A DNA stretch of 15,698 bases from an uncultured Acetatifactor sp. (GCA_934394815.1 CAKRRD010000055.1:1-15698), one strand, 5' to 3'; shown: positions 7,479 through 14,487, numbered from the stretch's first letter. Translations and numbers: made by a program. Notes: generated by a model from the sequence alone, not told the origin.

Positions 7479-7910
7479 TTAGATTTCTTCGATCAGGCTG
7501 ATTCTGCGGCTGTGTCTCTCTTCCCCGGAAAAAGGTGTGTTCAGGAAGGTCTCCACGATCTCCAGCGCCAGATTCTCACCGACGATTCCCGCACCCATGG
7601 CCAGCATATTGGCATCGTTGTGCAGTCTTGTCATCTTTGCCGACAGAGGATCGGAACAAAGTGCGCAGCGGATTCCCGCAACCTTATTGGCAGAAATGCT
7701 GATGCCGATACCGGTGGTGCAGATCACGATGCCCTTCTCACAGGTACCGTCTGCCACCGCTTTGGCTGCCGCATGTCCGAATACCGGGTAATCGCAGCTT
7801 GCCTTGCTGTCACATCCCATATCCTGACAGGGAATGTTCTTCTCCTCTAAATATTTCTTCACTCTTTCTTTCAGGTCATATCCGCCATGATCACTTGCGA
7901 TTGCTATCAT
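7479..7910 (-). CDS. rpiB: ribose 5-phosphate isomerase B
   Basis: This 143-residue enzyme interconverts ribose 5-phosphate and ribulose 5-phosphate in the pentose phosphate pathway. It shows the RpiB/LacAB signature: MIAIASDHGG at the start (D7, H8), the catalytic C64 in GIVICTTGIGISISANK (60-76), H97 in RLHNDANMLAMG (95-106) and the basic R132-HSRR segment near the end. The length is standard. GAGGAG precedes the ATG, 24 bases after sua5. The product route to PRPP fits with the following upp gene, which uses PRPP. An alternative reading as a galactose 6-phosphate isomerase subunit is unlikely given the context. Confidence 0.97.
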   Translation of the reverse strand: MIAIASDHGGYDLKERVKKYLEEKNIPCQDMGCDSKASCDYPVFGHAAAKAVADGTCEKGIVICTTGIGISISANKVAGIRCALCSDPLSAKMTRLHNDANMLAMGAGIVGENLALEIVETFLNTPFSGEERHSRRISLIEEI

Positions 7911-7934
7911 TTTCTTTCTCCTCGTATATTCTGT

Positions 7935-8999
7935 TTAAAGTTTTACTACTTTATGTCCCGCCGCCTTTAACAGACGGTTCATGATGGCCTGTCCGAAGCC
8001 GTCTGTGGAAAATCCCTCGGAATAGATCTTCGTCACGCCCTCGTCATCGAATTCCCGCAGGATCGTGTACAGATGTCTGGCAATGCCGTCTTCGTCCTTC
8101 TGGCTGCCGACGCTTTTCACCACATCCGCCGCATAGCCTGACAGCATCTCTTCCGTTCCGATGACACCGGTCTTCTCTCCTGCCTCGTGGTCTGCTGCCG
8201 CAGCACGGTTGATGTATTCCCTCACCTGCTCCGGTGTACCTTCTACTATGGTAAGTTCTCCCCTGGGCGCATAATGTCTGTACTTCATTCCGGGTGCCTT
8301 CGGGGCCTGTCCGCTGTCCGCCCGCAGGATTGTGGTATCCGTATCCACGGTCCCCAGTACGGCACTCAGCTTTTCCTGGGTGATGTATCCGGGACGAAGG
8401 ATCTGGGGCGGTGTCACCGTCAGATCGATAATGGTGGATTCCAACCCGATTCCGACTTCCCCGCCGTCAATGATGGCGTTGATCCGGCCCATCATGTCTT
8501 CCTCCACATATTTTGCCACGGTGGGGCTGGGCTTGCCGGAGGTATTGGCACTGGGTGCTGCAATATACCCGCCGCTGTACTCGATCAGCTTCTGTGCCGC
8601 CGGGTGCGAGGGCATACGGATCGCCACCGTATCCAGCCCGCCCGTAGTCTCCCGGGGTACCGCATCGGATTTCGGCAGGATCATGGTCAACGGTCCCGGC
8701 CAGAACGCATCCGCTATCTTCCGGGCCGCTTCCGGCACCTCCCCCGTGATCTTCTCAATGTCTTCAAAGCGATAGATATGAACAATCAGGGGATTGTCGG
8801 AGGGTCTGCCTTTTGCCGCATATATTTTCTGAGAGGATGCAGGGTTCAATGCATCTCCACCGAGGCCGTACACCGTCTCGGTGGGGAACGCCACCAGTCC
8901 TCCCCTCTTCAGGATTTCTCCCGCAGCCCGGAGTTTCCTGTCGTCTTCTTCACTGACAGGGCCTTCTCCGGGATGAATCTTTATGATCTCAGTCTCCAT
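7935..8999 (-). CDS. sua5: L-threonylcarbamoyladenylate synthase, YrdC plus Sua5 domains
   Basis: This 354-residue enzyme makes threonylcarbamoyl-AMP from threonine, bicarbonate and ATP, the first step of t6A37 modification of ANN-decoding tRNAs. The YrdC domain (about 15-205) has FPTETVYGLGGDA (38-50), K63-GR(P) and APSANTSGKPSPT (148-160). The linker APGMKYRHYAPRGE (235-248) leads to the smaller C-terminal Sua5 domain (about 245-350), so this is the long form (Bacillus YwlC), not the short TsaC form. AAGGG precedes the ATG. It is the first gene of a probable six-gene operon and has its own promoter just upstream. The link with rpiB and upp matches the Bacillus ywlC-ywlF-upp neighbourhood. 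Confidence 0.97.
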   Translation of the reverse strand: METEIIKIHPGEGPVSEEDDRKLRAAGEILKRGGLVAFPTETVYGLGGDALNPASSQKIYAAKGRPSDNPLIVHIYRFEDIEKITGEVPEAARKIADAFWPGPLTMILPKSDAVPRETTGGLDTVAIRMPSHPAAQKLIEYSGGYIAAPSANTSGKPSPTVAKYVEEDMMGRINAIIDGGEVGIGLESTIIDLTVTPPQILRPGYITQEKLSAVLGTVDTDTTILRADSGQAPKAPGMKYRHYAPRGELTIVEGTPEQVREYINRAAAADHEAGEKTGVIGTEEMLSGYAADVVKSVGSQKDEDGIARHLYTILREFDDEGVTKIYSEGFSTDGFGQAIMNRLLKAAGHKVVKL

Positions 9000-9036
9000 A
9001 TTTTACCCTTCTGTATTCTAAATTGCATTTGGATAT

Positions 9037-9065
9037 AGTATAGCATATACACGTTCAAATGGAAA
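9037..9065 (-). promoter_or_regulatory. promoter of the sua5 operon
   Basis: On the minus strand TTTCCA (9060-9065) and TATACT (9037-9042) are separated by 17 bases. A TGC directly before the -10 box makes an extended -10 element that could compensate for the poor -35. It lies in the 75-base gap between cwlD and sua5. No terminator is evident after cwlD, so some cwlD transcripts could also read into the operon. Confidence 0.5.
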
Positions 9066-9074
9066 GCGTGTTTC

Positions 9075-9821
9075 TCATTGCATTTCCTGTTTTTTGGTTT
9101 CCTGTTGTGCTATATATTGTAAAATTCCTTTGTGGACCGACCATGCCAATCTGTCCTGATAGGTCTCATCGCACAGTTTCTCCGCCTCTGCGGCATTGGA
9201 CAGGAATCCGCATTCCACGATCACGATGGTTCCTTTGGTCTTCTTGAGAAGATAGTAGCTGTCGTTGGGCTTGATCTGCCTGTGATTCTCCGGATCCAGA
9301 TCCTTCACCAGCTGCCTCTGGATCAGATCCGCCAGCTGTTGTCCTCCGGGACTTCCGTTATAGTAGAAGACCTGCGCCCCCTGGACATATTCCTCCGGGT
9401 AGCTGTTCTGATGGATGCTGACGGTGAGTACCGGATCCGTCTGCTCTATCTTCTCGATCCGGCGCTTCATATCCTGTACCTTTTTATTCGGAGCATCTGC
9501 ATCATACAGCCCTTCCTCCGTCTCTCTGGTCAGTACCACACAGATCCCGTCCGCTTCCAGATATTGCTGCAGTCTCTGCACGATCCGGAGATTGATGTCC
9601 TTCTCCAGTGCACCGTTGATGCCGATCTTGCCGGGGTCGTCCCCACCGTGTCCCGCGTCGATCACGACTGTATAAGCTTCATCTCCGACAGCATTTTCTG
9701 TCCCACGCAGTACATTCACGGCAGTTACGGCATTTACATATTCCGTTGTCTCCCTGTCCAGTACTGCCATGGACAAAATCAGCAGGCATGCCATAAGAAT
9801 CTTCCCTGTTTTCTGTTCCAT
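9075..9821 (-). CDS. cwlD: N-acetylmuramoyl-L-alanine amidase, CwlD-like
   Basis: This 248-residue exported zinc amidase cleaves the bond between muramic acid and the peptide. An N-terminal hydrophobic segment (8-21) acts as signal or anchor. The Amidase_3 domain (about 51-240) has all key residues: H58 in VVIDAGHGGDDPG, E73 in LEKDINL, H137 in VSIHQNSY and the catalytic E203 in IVECGFLSN. A single domain after a signal peptide, SIHQNSYP and the size match CwlD, which helps make muramic delta-lactam in spore cortex during sporulation. That role is inferred from family. The ATG has GGAG six bases upstream. It is divergent from the sortase gene. I do not see a convincing sporulation-type promoter. 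Confidence 0.88.
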   Translation of the reverse strand: MEQKTGKILMACLLILSMAVLDRETTEYVNAVTAVNVLRGTENAVGDEAYTVVIDAGHGGDDPGKIGINGALEKDINLRIVQRLQQYLEADGICVVLTRETEEGLYDADAPNKKVQDMKRRIEKIEQTDPVLTVSIHQNSYPEEYVQGAQVFYYNGSPGGQQLADLIQRQLVKDLDPENHRQIKPNDSYYLLKKTKGTIVIVECGFLSNAAEAEKLCDETYQDRLAWSVHKGILQYIAQQETKKQEMQ

Positions 9822-9918
9822 CCCGCTCTCCGGTGTCTCTTATATTCTATATGATTTTATATGCGCTCTGCATTGGAAATATCTGCCAAAATTTAAGAAA
9901 ACCTTTCGTTTTATCCTA

Positions 9919-9948
9919 TTGCATCCCCTTCGCACTTCAGCGTATAAT
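9919..9948 (+). promoter_or_regulatory. promoter placing the start at the sortase ATG
   Basis: A perfect TATAAT (9943-9948) with a weak TTGCAT (9919-9924) 18 bases upstream. Counting seven bases from the last T of the -10 box puts transcription start at 9955, the A of the sortase ATG. No ribosome binding site exists before that ATG, so the mRNA would be leaderless. Confidence 0.55.
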
Positions 9949-9954
9949 AAAATC

Positions 9955-10833
9955 ATGAAAATAAGTAAAAAAGCTCTTTCCGTAATTTTATTTGTTCTGG
10001 CGGGGAGTTGTATTCTTGCCGCCGTGATTTTGTTCGTAAGAGGGCATCTGGAATATCAGCAGATGGAAGAATCTTTGGATGAACTGCGTCCGACCCTGTC
10101 CGCCGGAACCGCAGAAGCCACAGAGCCTGCCTCCCCGGCAGGCAGCAGGATGCCGGAGACCTCCACCACCGCTCCGGAACCGTCCACGGAAGAGGCTGCT
10201 GCCCCCGCCGAGGAGTTTTCGCGGGTACCCAATCCTTACGCCGACAGCTTTCTGGCCAACCCGGATATGGCGGCCTGGCTGCAGATTCCGGACACCAATA
10301 TCGATTATCCGGTGATGTGGACCCCGGAAGATGAGACCTATTATCTCTACCGCGCTTTTGACGGAAGCGAGAACAGGAACGGCTGTCTGCTTTTAGACGA
10401 TGAAAGTTGTGTGGATCCTCTGACCACGAACCTCATTATTCACGGTCACAATATGAAATCCGGTGCCATGTTCGGCAATCTGACCGATTACGAAAATAAG
10501 GATTTCTATGAGAATCATAAAAATATCATCCTCTATACCGAAGAGTGTCAGCGCAATTATGAAGTCATTGCCGTCTTCCGCTCCCAGGTCTATCGAAAAA
10601 CAGATCAGGTATTTAAGTTCTACAAATTTTTCCAGGCGGATACCCGGGAAGAATTTGATGACTTTTATAACAATATCAAACAGTTATCCCAGTATGACAC
10701 CGGCGTTACCGCAGAATTCGGAGATCATTTTCTGACACTGTCCACCTGCGTATACCATGTAGAGCAGGGCCGGTTCGTAGTCGTCGCCAAAGAAGCGGAA
10801 CCCGGCGATCACTATCTGCCCATACAGGAATAA
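9955..10833 (+). CDS. class B sortase with long linker
   Basis: This 292-residue membrane-anchored cysteine transpeptidase joins surface proteins to the cell wall. A single N-terminal membrane helix (about 7-29) is followed by a Pro/Ala/Thr/Glu-rich linker (about 50-88), then the sortase domain (about 95-282). The catalytic H165 is in NLIIHGHNMKSGAMFG, C265 in TLSTC and R273 in EQGRFVVVAKE; these and the long helix-containing insert (178-245) are class B features. Start choice: the ATG at 9955 is required for the membrane helix. Longer in-frame reading upstream runs antisense through cwlD. There is no Shine-Dalgarno sequence and a TATAAT sits seven bases upstream. The likely substrate gene follows after 26 bases. 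Confidence 0.92.
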   Translation: MKISKKALSVILFVLAGSCILAAVILFVRGHLEYQQMEESLDELRPTLSAGTAEATEPASPAGSRMPETSTTAPEPSTEEAAAPAEEFSRVPNPYADSFLANPDMAAWLQIPDTNIDYPVMWTPEDETYYLYRAFDGSENRNGCLLLDDESCVDPLTTNLIIHGHNMKSGAMFGNLTDYENKDFYENHKNIILYTEECQRNYEVIAVFRSQVYRKTDQVFKFYKFFQADTREEFDDFYNNIKQLSQYDTGVTAEFGDHFLTLSTCVYHVEQGRFVVVAKEAEPGDHYLPIQE

Positions 10834-10859
10834 CGCAACGACTACCAGGAGGTTTTCTT

Positions 10860-11708
10860 ATGAAGAGACTTAAAAAATTCGTCACACTGTTTACGCTGGC
10901 TGCTGTTTGTCTTGCCGTTCCCGGCTTTGGGAAAATGACCGTCAAAGCAGCAGAACCCACCACTTACGTTCTCAATTATACTTCCGGCAGCGGAGAATGG
11001 CGTTTCAAGCTGGCATCCAGCTGGTCCGAAGATGTTCAGGATCGTGAGCTTTACTATCTGCAGCAGGATATCAAGGACGGCGACTATATCGTCATCGACA
11101 ACGATGATGACTGTAATCCCCTGAATCTGAACGTATCGGTACGTCTCGGCAACCTGACCGTCAAATCTGCTGTCAAGACTCCCGTGATCTACGCGAAGGG
11201 TTATGACAGTGTATTTGTTCTGGACGGAACCACCGCAGCTGTCAACGGCGACGTATCCCATGCTTATGTATATGGTAGTGCCAGAGCCAACTTCAACAAC
11301 AATGTGGACATTCTCGAAATGATCGGCACGTCCAACGACAAGTCCAATAATCTGCATGCCTACATTAACTGCACAGGTACGGTAAATCATCTGATTGCCA
11401 GGGACAACCGTGATCAGAGTACTTTCTATGATGCTTACAACTTTGCTGCCGGCAGGCTGGTCATTGAAGATGGTTCCTTAAAGACCGAGGAACAGTATTA
11501 CAGCAAGACCGCTTCCGCTGAGACCCCTGCTCCTGCTGCCGCAGGACAGCCCGCTCAGGCAGCCGCCGCTCCTTCCCAAGCTGCTGTATCTTCCGACTAT
11601 GACAATGTTCCCAAGACCGGCGAACGCCCTGTAATGTTCTGGCTTCTGGGTGCCGCTGTGGTATGTCTGGCCGGTGGATATACCCTTCGCAGGAAAAACG
11701 TACAGTAG
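10860..11708 (+). CDS. sortase-anchored surface protein with VPKTG signal
   Basis: This 282-residue exported protein has a signal peptide (basic MKRLKK, hydrophobic core 8-21, likely cleavage near VKAAE at 28-32). A domain at about 33-210 is rich in short alternating beta-like segments (NLNVSVRLGNLTVKS, TPVIYAKGYDSVFVLDG, AAVNGDVSHAYVYGSA), suggesting but not proving a beta-solenoid. An Ala/Pro/Gln-rich wall-spanning linker follows (217-245). The C-terminus is a full sorting signal: VPKTG (250-254), a hydrophobic helix (258-274) and the basic tail RRKNVQ. AGGAGG precedes the ATG. Being the only gene after the class B sortase and ending with a terminator, it is the likely dedicated substrate. 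I do not recognise the N-terminal domain; its ligand is unknown. Confidence 0.88.
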   Translation: MKRLKKFVTLFTLAAVCLAVPGFGKMTVKAAEPTTYVLNYTSGSGEWRFKLASSWSEDVQDRELYYLQQDIKDGDYIVIDNDDDCNPLNLNVSVRLGNLTVKSAVKTPVIYAKGYDSVFVLDGTTAAVNGDVSHAYVYGSARANFNNNVDILEMIGTSNDKSNNLHAYINCTGTVNHLIARDNRDQSTFYDAYNFAAGRLVIEDGSLKTEEQYYSKTASAETPAPAAAGQPAQAAAAPSQAAVSSDYDNVPKTGERPVMFWLLGAAVVCLAGGYTLRRKNVQ

Positions 11709-11733
11709 TACTTTGAAATCTTTTCAGTACAGC

Positions 11734-11778
11734 AAAGAACTCAGTCCCTCGCAAAAGCGACCGGACTGAGTTCTTTTT
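11734..11778 (+). terminator. terminator of the sortase cassette
   Basis: A 14-bp perfect stem (AAAGAACTCAGTCC, 11734-11747, with 11763-11776), an inner TCGC/GCGA hairpin with AAAA loop, and a run of Ts at the 3' side (11774-11778). In the opposite direction the T-run is short, so it would terminate the convergent GH18 transcript less well. Confidence 0.9.
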
Positions 11779-11809
11779 GTATGCTTGCCGTTATTTTATT
11801 GTATTTCTC

Positions 11810-13510
11810 TTATTGCAGGTAGGCATTGATCAGTTCCCAGGCCGCCTGTGTTCCGTAGCCCAATCTCCATACTGCCACACCGCCAATATTCTTCGTGGTC
11901 ATCATGTTCAGCTTCACCGCAATGGATTCCGCGTCTTCCAGCCAGATCTGGTAGGTAGCGCCTCCGGAAGTCCACTCCGCATAGTTCTGGCAGGTCTCTT
12001 CATCCCATTCCGCCGCCACACCGGTTCTGCTCATGAAATCCGCCTCGTTGTTCATGGTGATGTATTCATCCGTTACCTCTGTTCCATCCGTCTTCCACAG
12101 GATCGTATAGAAAGGAAGGGCATTGATCACCTTATTCGCCGGAACCTCCTGTAAAGTTCTGTCCAGGCCTCCGGACACATAGCTGATACTTGCTACGCTT
12201 CCGGGATCCTTACTTCCGTGCCAGTGCTCGTCATATCCCATGATGATGACGTAGTCCGCAACCTGTCCCTGGATATCCAGACGATAATAATCATTGAAGT
12301 TAAACGGTACATAATTGGCGATGGACAGCACCAGTCCTCTGTTACGACATTCAATGGAAAGTTCTCTTATGAATTCCACATAGTGAGGACCGCAGTCGCT
12401 GCTCAGCTGTTCAAAGTCCACATCGATGCCGTCCAGTCCCAGACTGACCGCCGCATCTGCCACATTCTGTACAAATTTTTGTCTGCTGGTAGTGGAGGAC
12501 AGCATATTCAGAGTACTGATAGCTGTTCCGGTCTCATTGGCGTAGTTAAAGTTATCCACCACACCCCATACCTGCAGGCCCATGTTGTGGGCTGCAGCCA
12601 CATAGTCCGCAGTTCCGAAGCTGCGCATGGATCCACTCTCATCCGTCAGGCTGAACCAGGTCGGTGCAATGACATTCATGCCCTTTGTACCGGATGCCAT
12701 GGAATACAGCGTATCGTTACCGCCTGCACCGCCGATGGAATGCCAGCCCAGACAGATCTTACGGTCAGACGTAAGGGAAGTATATTCCGGCTCCTGGTAA
12801 TCTGTTACCGGTGTCTCTGTCTCTTCCGTGATCTCTTCCAGACGTTTATTCTCCACATAACCGATGACGGAATCCGCTGTCTTTACCTTGCTCCAGGTCT
12901 CCATCTGCTCCAGAATCTCCAGTGTATCGCCTTTAGCTGCCTGAGTCAGGATCGGGCTCTTGACACCGCCCCGCAGACGGACCGCCGTATCTTTTTTCAA
13001 CTGTGCCACCTGTCTGGTTCCCCATTCGGTGTATACCTGCACATGCCTGTCAAAACATTCATAGGAATAATTGGTAAACAGCTTCACATAATCCGCCGCC
13101 ACATAGACGGTATCTCCTTCGGTAAAGCTGATCACGTAACCGGTATCCAGCGTGCCTTCCTTGGTAGTATAGGAAGTATCACCCAGCATAGTACGGATTA
13201 CCTCCGTCGGTGTGGCATACAGAAGCAGCCCCTCCGACAGATCCGCATAAAACACTTCGTTCATATATTTATGCACAGTTGCCAGATCAAAATAGCATAC
13301 ACCTTCTCTGATCAGTGCCTGTTCTTCCACCATTTCATCCTGTAAGATGATGGCACTCCGATCAGCCTCCGACACCTGATAAAATTCATTCCAATCGGCC
13401 TCTTCCCTGCTGTAGGAATACTTGTCCAACAGCATTTTTCCCAGTGTGCCTCCTCCAATCAGCAGGATCAGCAGGCTTGCCACGACCACCGGTAATATTT
13501 TTTTCTTCAT
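11810..13510 (-). CDS. membrane-anchored SH3/GH18-family glycosidase
   Basis: This 566-residue protein has an N-terminal membrane anchor (about 5-26). Residues about 50-160 resemble copper amine oxidase N-terminal-like wall-binding repeats (GDTVYVAADYVKLF). An SH3b domain is at about 165-225 (TAVRLRGGVKSPILTQAAKGDTL..., ending GYVENKRL). A GH18 domain spans about 250-566 and has the catalytic motif D360-GIDVDFE367, ADYVIIMGYDEHW and the C-terminal VAVWRLGYG barrel strand. It probably cuts N-acetylglucosamine linkages in peptidoglycan, like the SleL/YaaH spore-germination group, though LysM domains are absent. I chose the second ATG because GGGAG lies five bases before it; the first ATG lies inside that region. 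It converges on the sortase cassette. Confidence 0.88.
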   Translation of the reverse strand: MKKKILPVVVASLLILLIGGGTLGKMLLDKYSYSREEADWNEFYQVSEADRSAIILQDEMVEEQALIREGVCYFDLATVHKYMNEVFYADLSEGLLLYATPTEVIRTMLGDTSYTTKEGTLDTGYVISFTEGDTVYVAADYVKLFTNYSYECFDRHVQVYTEWGTRQVAQLKKDTAVRLRGGVKSPILTQAAKGDTLEILEQMETWSKVKTADSVIGYVENKRLEEITEETETPVTDYQEPEYTSLTSDRKICLGWHSIGGAGGNDTLYSMASGTKGMNVIAPTWFSLTDESGSMRSFGTADYVAAAHNMGLQVWGVVDNFNYANETGTAISTLNMLSSTTSRQKFVQNVADAAVSLGLDGIDVDFEQLSSDCGPHYVEFIRELSIECRNRGLVLSIANYVPFNFNDYYRLDIQGQVADYVIIMGYDEHWHGSKDPGSVASISYVSGGLDRTLQEVPANKVINALPFYTILWKTDGTEVTDEYITMNNEADFMSRTGVAAEWDEETCQNYAEWTSGGATYQIWLEDAESIAVKLNMMTTKNIGGVAVWRLGYGTQAAWELINAYLQ

Positions 13511-13524
13511 ATGTGCTCCCATCC

Positions 13525-13539
13525 GCAGGCAATGCCTGC
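13525..13539. promoter_or_regulatory. 15-bp palindrome before GH18 gene
   Basis: GCAGGCA, one central base, then TGCCTGC: a perfect dyad immediately upstream of the ribosome site of the GH18 gene, within its likely leader. It may be an operator or a small RNA stem. Function unknown. Confidence 0.35.
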
Positions 13540-13589
13540 ACCATTCTTGCCTTTGCTTCTCATTCCGTCATTTTTCGCAGAACAATTTT

Positions 13590-13619
13590 ATTCTATCACA
13601 CATCCTCCGTATAATACAA
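13590..13619 (-). promoter_or_regulatory. possible promoter of the GH18 gene
   Basis: On the minus strand TTGTAT (13614-13619) and TAGAAT (13590-13595) are 18 bases apart. The start would be near 13583, about 70 bases before the ATG. Both boxes are imperfect, and a sporulation sigma factor could be used instead. Confidence 0.3.
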
Positions 13620-13736
13620 GGAACATTAAAAACCGGATCCTACACCGTGGAACACAGCCAGAGAGGCAATCCCGTTTTGCATTTCCACAGTGTATTCTCC
13701 TTGCTGTAACTTACCCCGGGCGAGAACTGACACCCT

Positions 13737-13973
13737 TTACTCAGAGTCCACCCTGTCCAGCCGGACCTGACTGATTTCGCCCCGGTCTCCGAGAATATAA
13801 TCCGCCATATACGGACTTTCTTCCCTGACGGCACAGGCTGCCGCCTGCGACGGGGAGACCTTTTCTCCGTCGATGTACAATTCTGTGCCGTTTTTCTGAA
13901 GCTTCCGGAAATATATTTCGATCTTTCTTCGGGGAAGCTTCTTCCCGGGAGTCCTGTCTTCCTGATTCTCCAC
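13737..13973 (-). CDS. small protein of unknown function
   Basis: I do not recognise this 78-residue protein. It begins with a basic, polar stretch (ENQEDRTPGKKLPRRK), then KIEIYFRKLQKNGTELYIDGEKVSPSQ, AACAVREESPYMADYILGD and an acidic end (VRLDRVDSE). It has no signal peptide or membrane segment, so it is probably cytoplasmic. The start is GTG at 13973, chosen because AGGAGG lies five bases upstream. An earlier in-frame GTG at 14018 has no ribosome site. The next gene downstream on the same strand is the GH18 glycosidase, 226 bases away, with its own possible promoter. Upstream lies the long intergenic region with a strong minus-strand promoter near 14350 that could drive it through a leader of about 370 bases. 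Confidence 0.6.
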   Translation of the reverse strand: MENQEDRTPGKKLPRRKIEIYFRKLQKNGTELYIDGEKVSPSQAAACAVREESPYMADYILGDRGEISQVRLDRVDSE

Positions 13974-14285
13974 AGGCACCTCCTGTCCGCAGCATTTTAC
14001 CAAAAGGCTTCGTGACACACTTTATAACTGCTGCTTTTCCGGAATCGGTACATAATGAATATAAATGCCTCTGACAGTACTTATAATAGTAAAAATGTTG
14101 GAATTATGATTGTGAAAATTATCCGTTGAAATATTATGACCAGACACGTATATGCCTGTAAGACATCTCCATACTATATTTTACAGATCAGCGTAACCCT
14201 ATCCTGCCCAAATACATTAAGCTATCTGCATCATAAATAAAAATGGGATGAAATGGAACGATATGTTCCCTGGTAAATCAACAAG

Positions 14286-14341
14286 AAAAAAATGAAAACT
14301 GCCGGCCTCCTCTCCGTACCGGAGTGCCAGAGGCATCTATA
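14286..14341 (-). ncRNA. candidate short RNA or attenuated leader
   Basis: Transcription from the promoter at 14348-14376 would start near 14341. The first bases fold into a two-part hairpin: GCCTC (14330-14334) pairs with 14305-14309, and CTCCG (14320-14324) pairs with 14312-14316 around a three-base loop. TGCC/GGCA can pair as an alternative base. Then comes TTTTCATTTTTTT (14286-14298). This is promoter plus intrinsic-terminator layout with no reading frame between, giving an RNA of about 55 bases or an attenuator before the 78-residue protein gene. No known RNA family is recognised. Confidence 0.35.
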
Positions 14342-14347
14342 GGTCGG

Positions 14348-14376
14348 ATTATACACCTCAGGCCGCTGTTTGGCAA
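14348..14376 (-). promoter_or_regulatory. strong minus-strand intergenic promoter
   Basis: On the minus strand TTGCCA (14371-14376), 17 bases, and a perfect TATAAT (14348-14353). It is the best promoter match in the intergenic region. The nearest same-strand gene start is 375 bases away. Confidence 0.6.
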
Positions 14377-14416
14377 GATGTTTTATTAAATTTTTTTAAA
14401 CTGTGAAAGGCATCTA

Positions 14417-14445
14417 TTGACTAAAATATCGGGAAAGTATAAGCT
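14417..14445 (+). promoter_or_regulatory. probable mecA promoter
   Basis: TTGACT (14417-14422), 17 bases, TAAGCT (14440-14445). The -10 box is poor. The start would be near 14452, giving a leader of about 36 bases before mecA. Confidence 0.4.
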
Positions 14446-14487
14446 ATATAGCATACCAATGCGAAGGCAGAAAGGAAGTGTTGCCGC

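Larger units (their letters stand above)
14061..14417. repeat. three dispersed copies of AGGCATYTAT
   Basis: Copies are at 14331-14340 and 14408-14417 (plus orientation, identical AGGCATCTAT) and at 14061-14070 (inverted, AGGCATTTAT). The inverted pair extends to 14 bases with one mismatch (14060-14073 against 14328-14341). One copy lies at the predicted start of the minus-strand transcript, and another touches the -35 box of the mecA promoter. Confidence 0.5.
13974..14487. other. 514-base AT-rich intergenic region
   Basis: No open reading frame with a ribosome binding site is visible here on either strand. It holds a strong minus-strand promoter (14348-14376) followed at once by a terminator-like hairpin, the plus-strand mecA promoter (14417-14445), three copies of AGGCATYTAT, and a short inverted repeat GGAAC-N5-GTTCC (14255-14269). 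No known riboswitch or abundant structural RNA was recognised. Several further AT-rich -10-like sequences (for example TATAAT at 14082-14087) lack a matching -35. Confidence 0.7.

Noticed and set aside
8187..9038. A 283-codon open frame on the plus strand
   Set aside because: Antisense to sua5, which has all conserved motifs.
9769..9954. Upstream extension of the sortase frame by 62 codons
   Set aside because: It begins inside cwlD on the opposite strand, has no ribosome site, and would place about 60 unrelated residues before a perfect membrane anchor.
12218..13345. A 375-codon open frame on the plus strand
   Set aside because: It runs antisense through the GH18 gene, whose domains and catalytic motif are clear; its translation is rich in His, Ile and Cys and matches no family.
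13640..13834. A 64-codon frame on the minus strand
   Set aside because: Most of it overlaps the 78-residue protein gene in another frame and it lacks a ribosome site.
14255..14269. GGAAC-GATAT-GTTCC resembling a LexA (SOS) box
   Set aside because: Gram-positive LexA sites have four bases between GAAC and GTTC; here there are five, and no SOS gene follows.
14060..14341. Invertible (phase-variable) DNA segment bounded by 14-bp inverted repeats
   Set aside because: The repeats are short and imperfect, a third copy is not at a boundary, and no site-specific recombinase gene is in the window.
14330..14360. TATAATCC segment resembling the start of a purine riboswitch on the minus strand
   Set aside because: The following conserved riboswitch core (second and third strand motifs and closing stem) is absent; the TATAAT is better explained as a -10 box.
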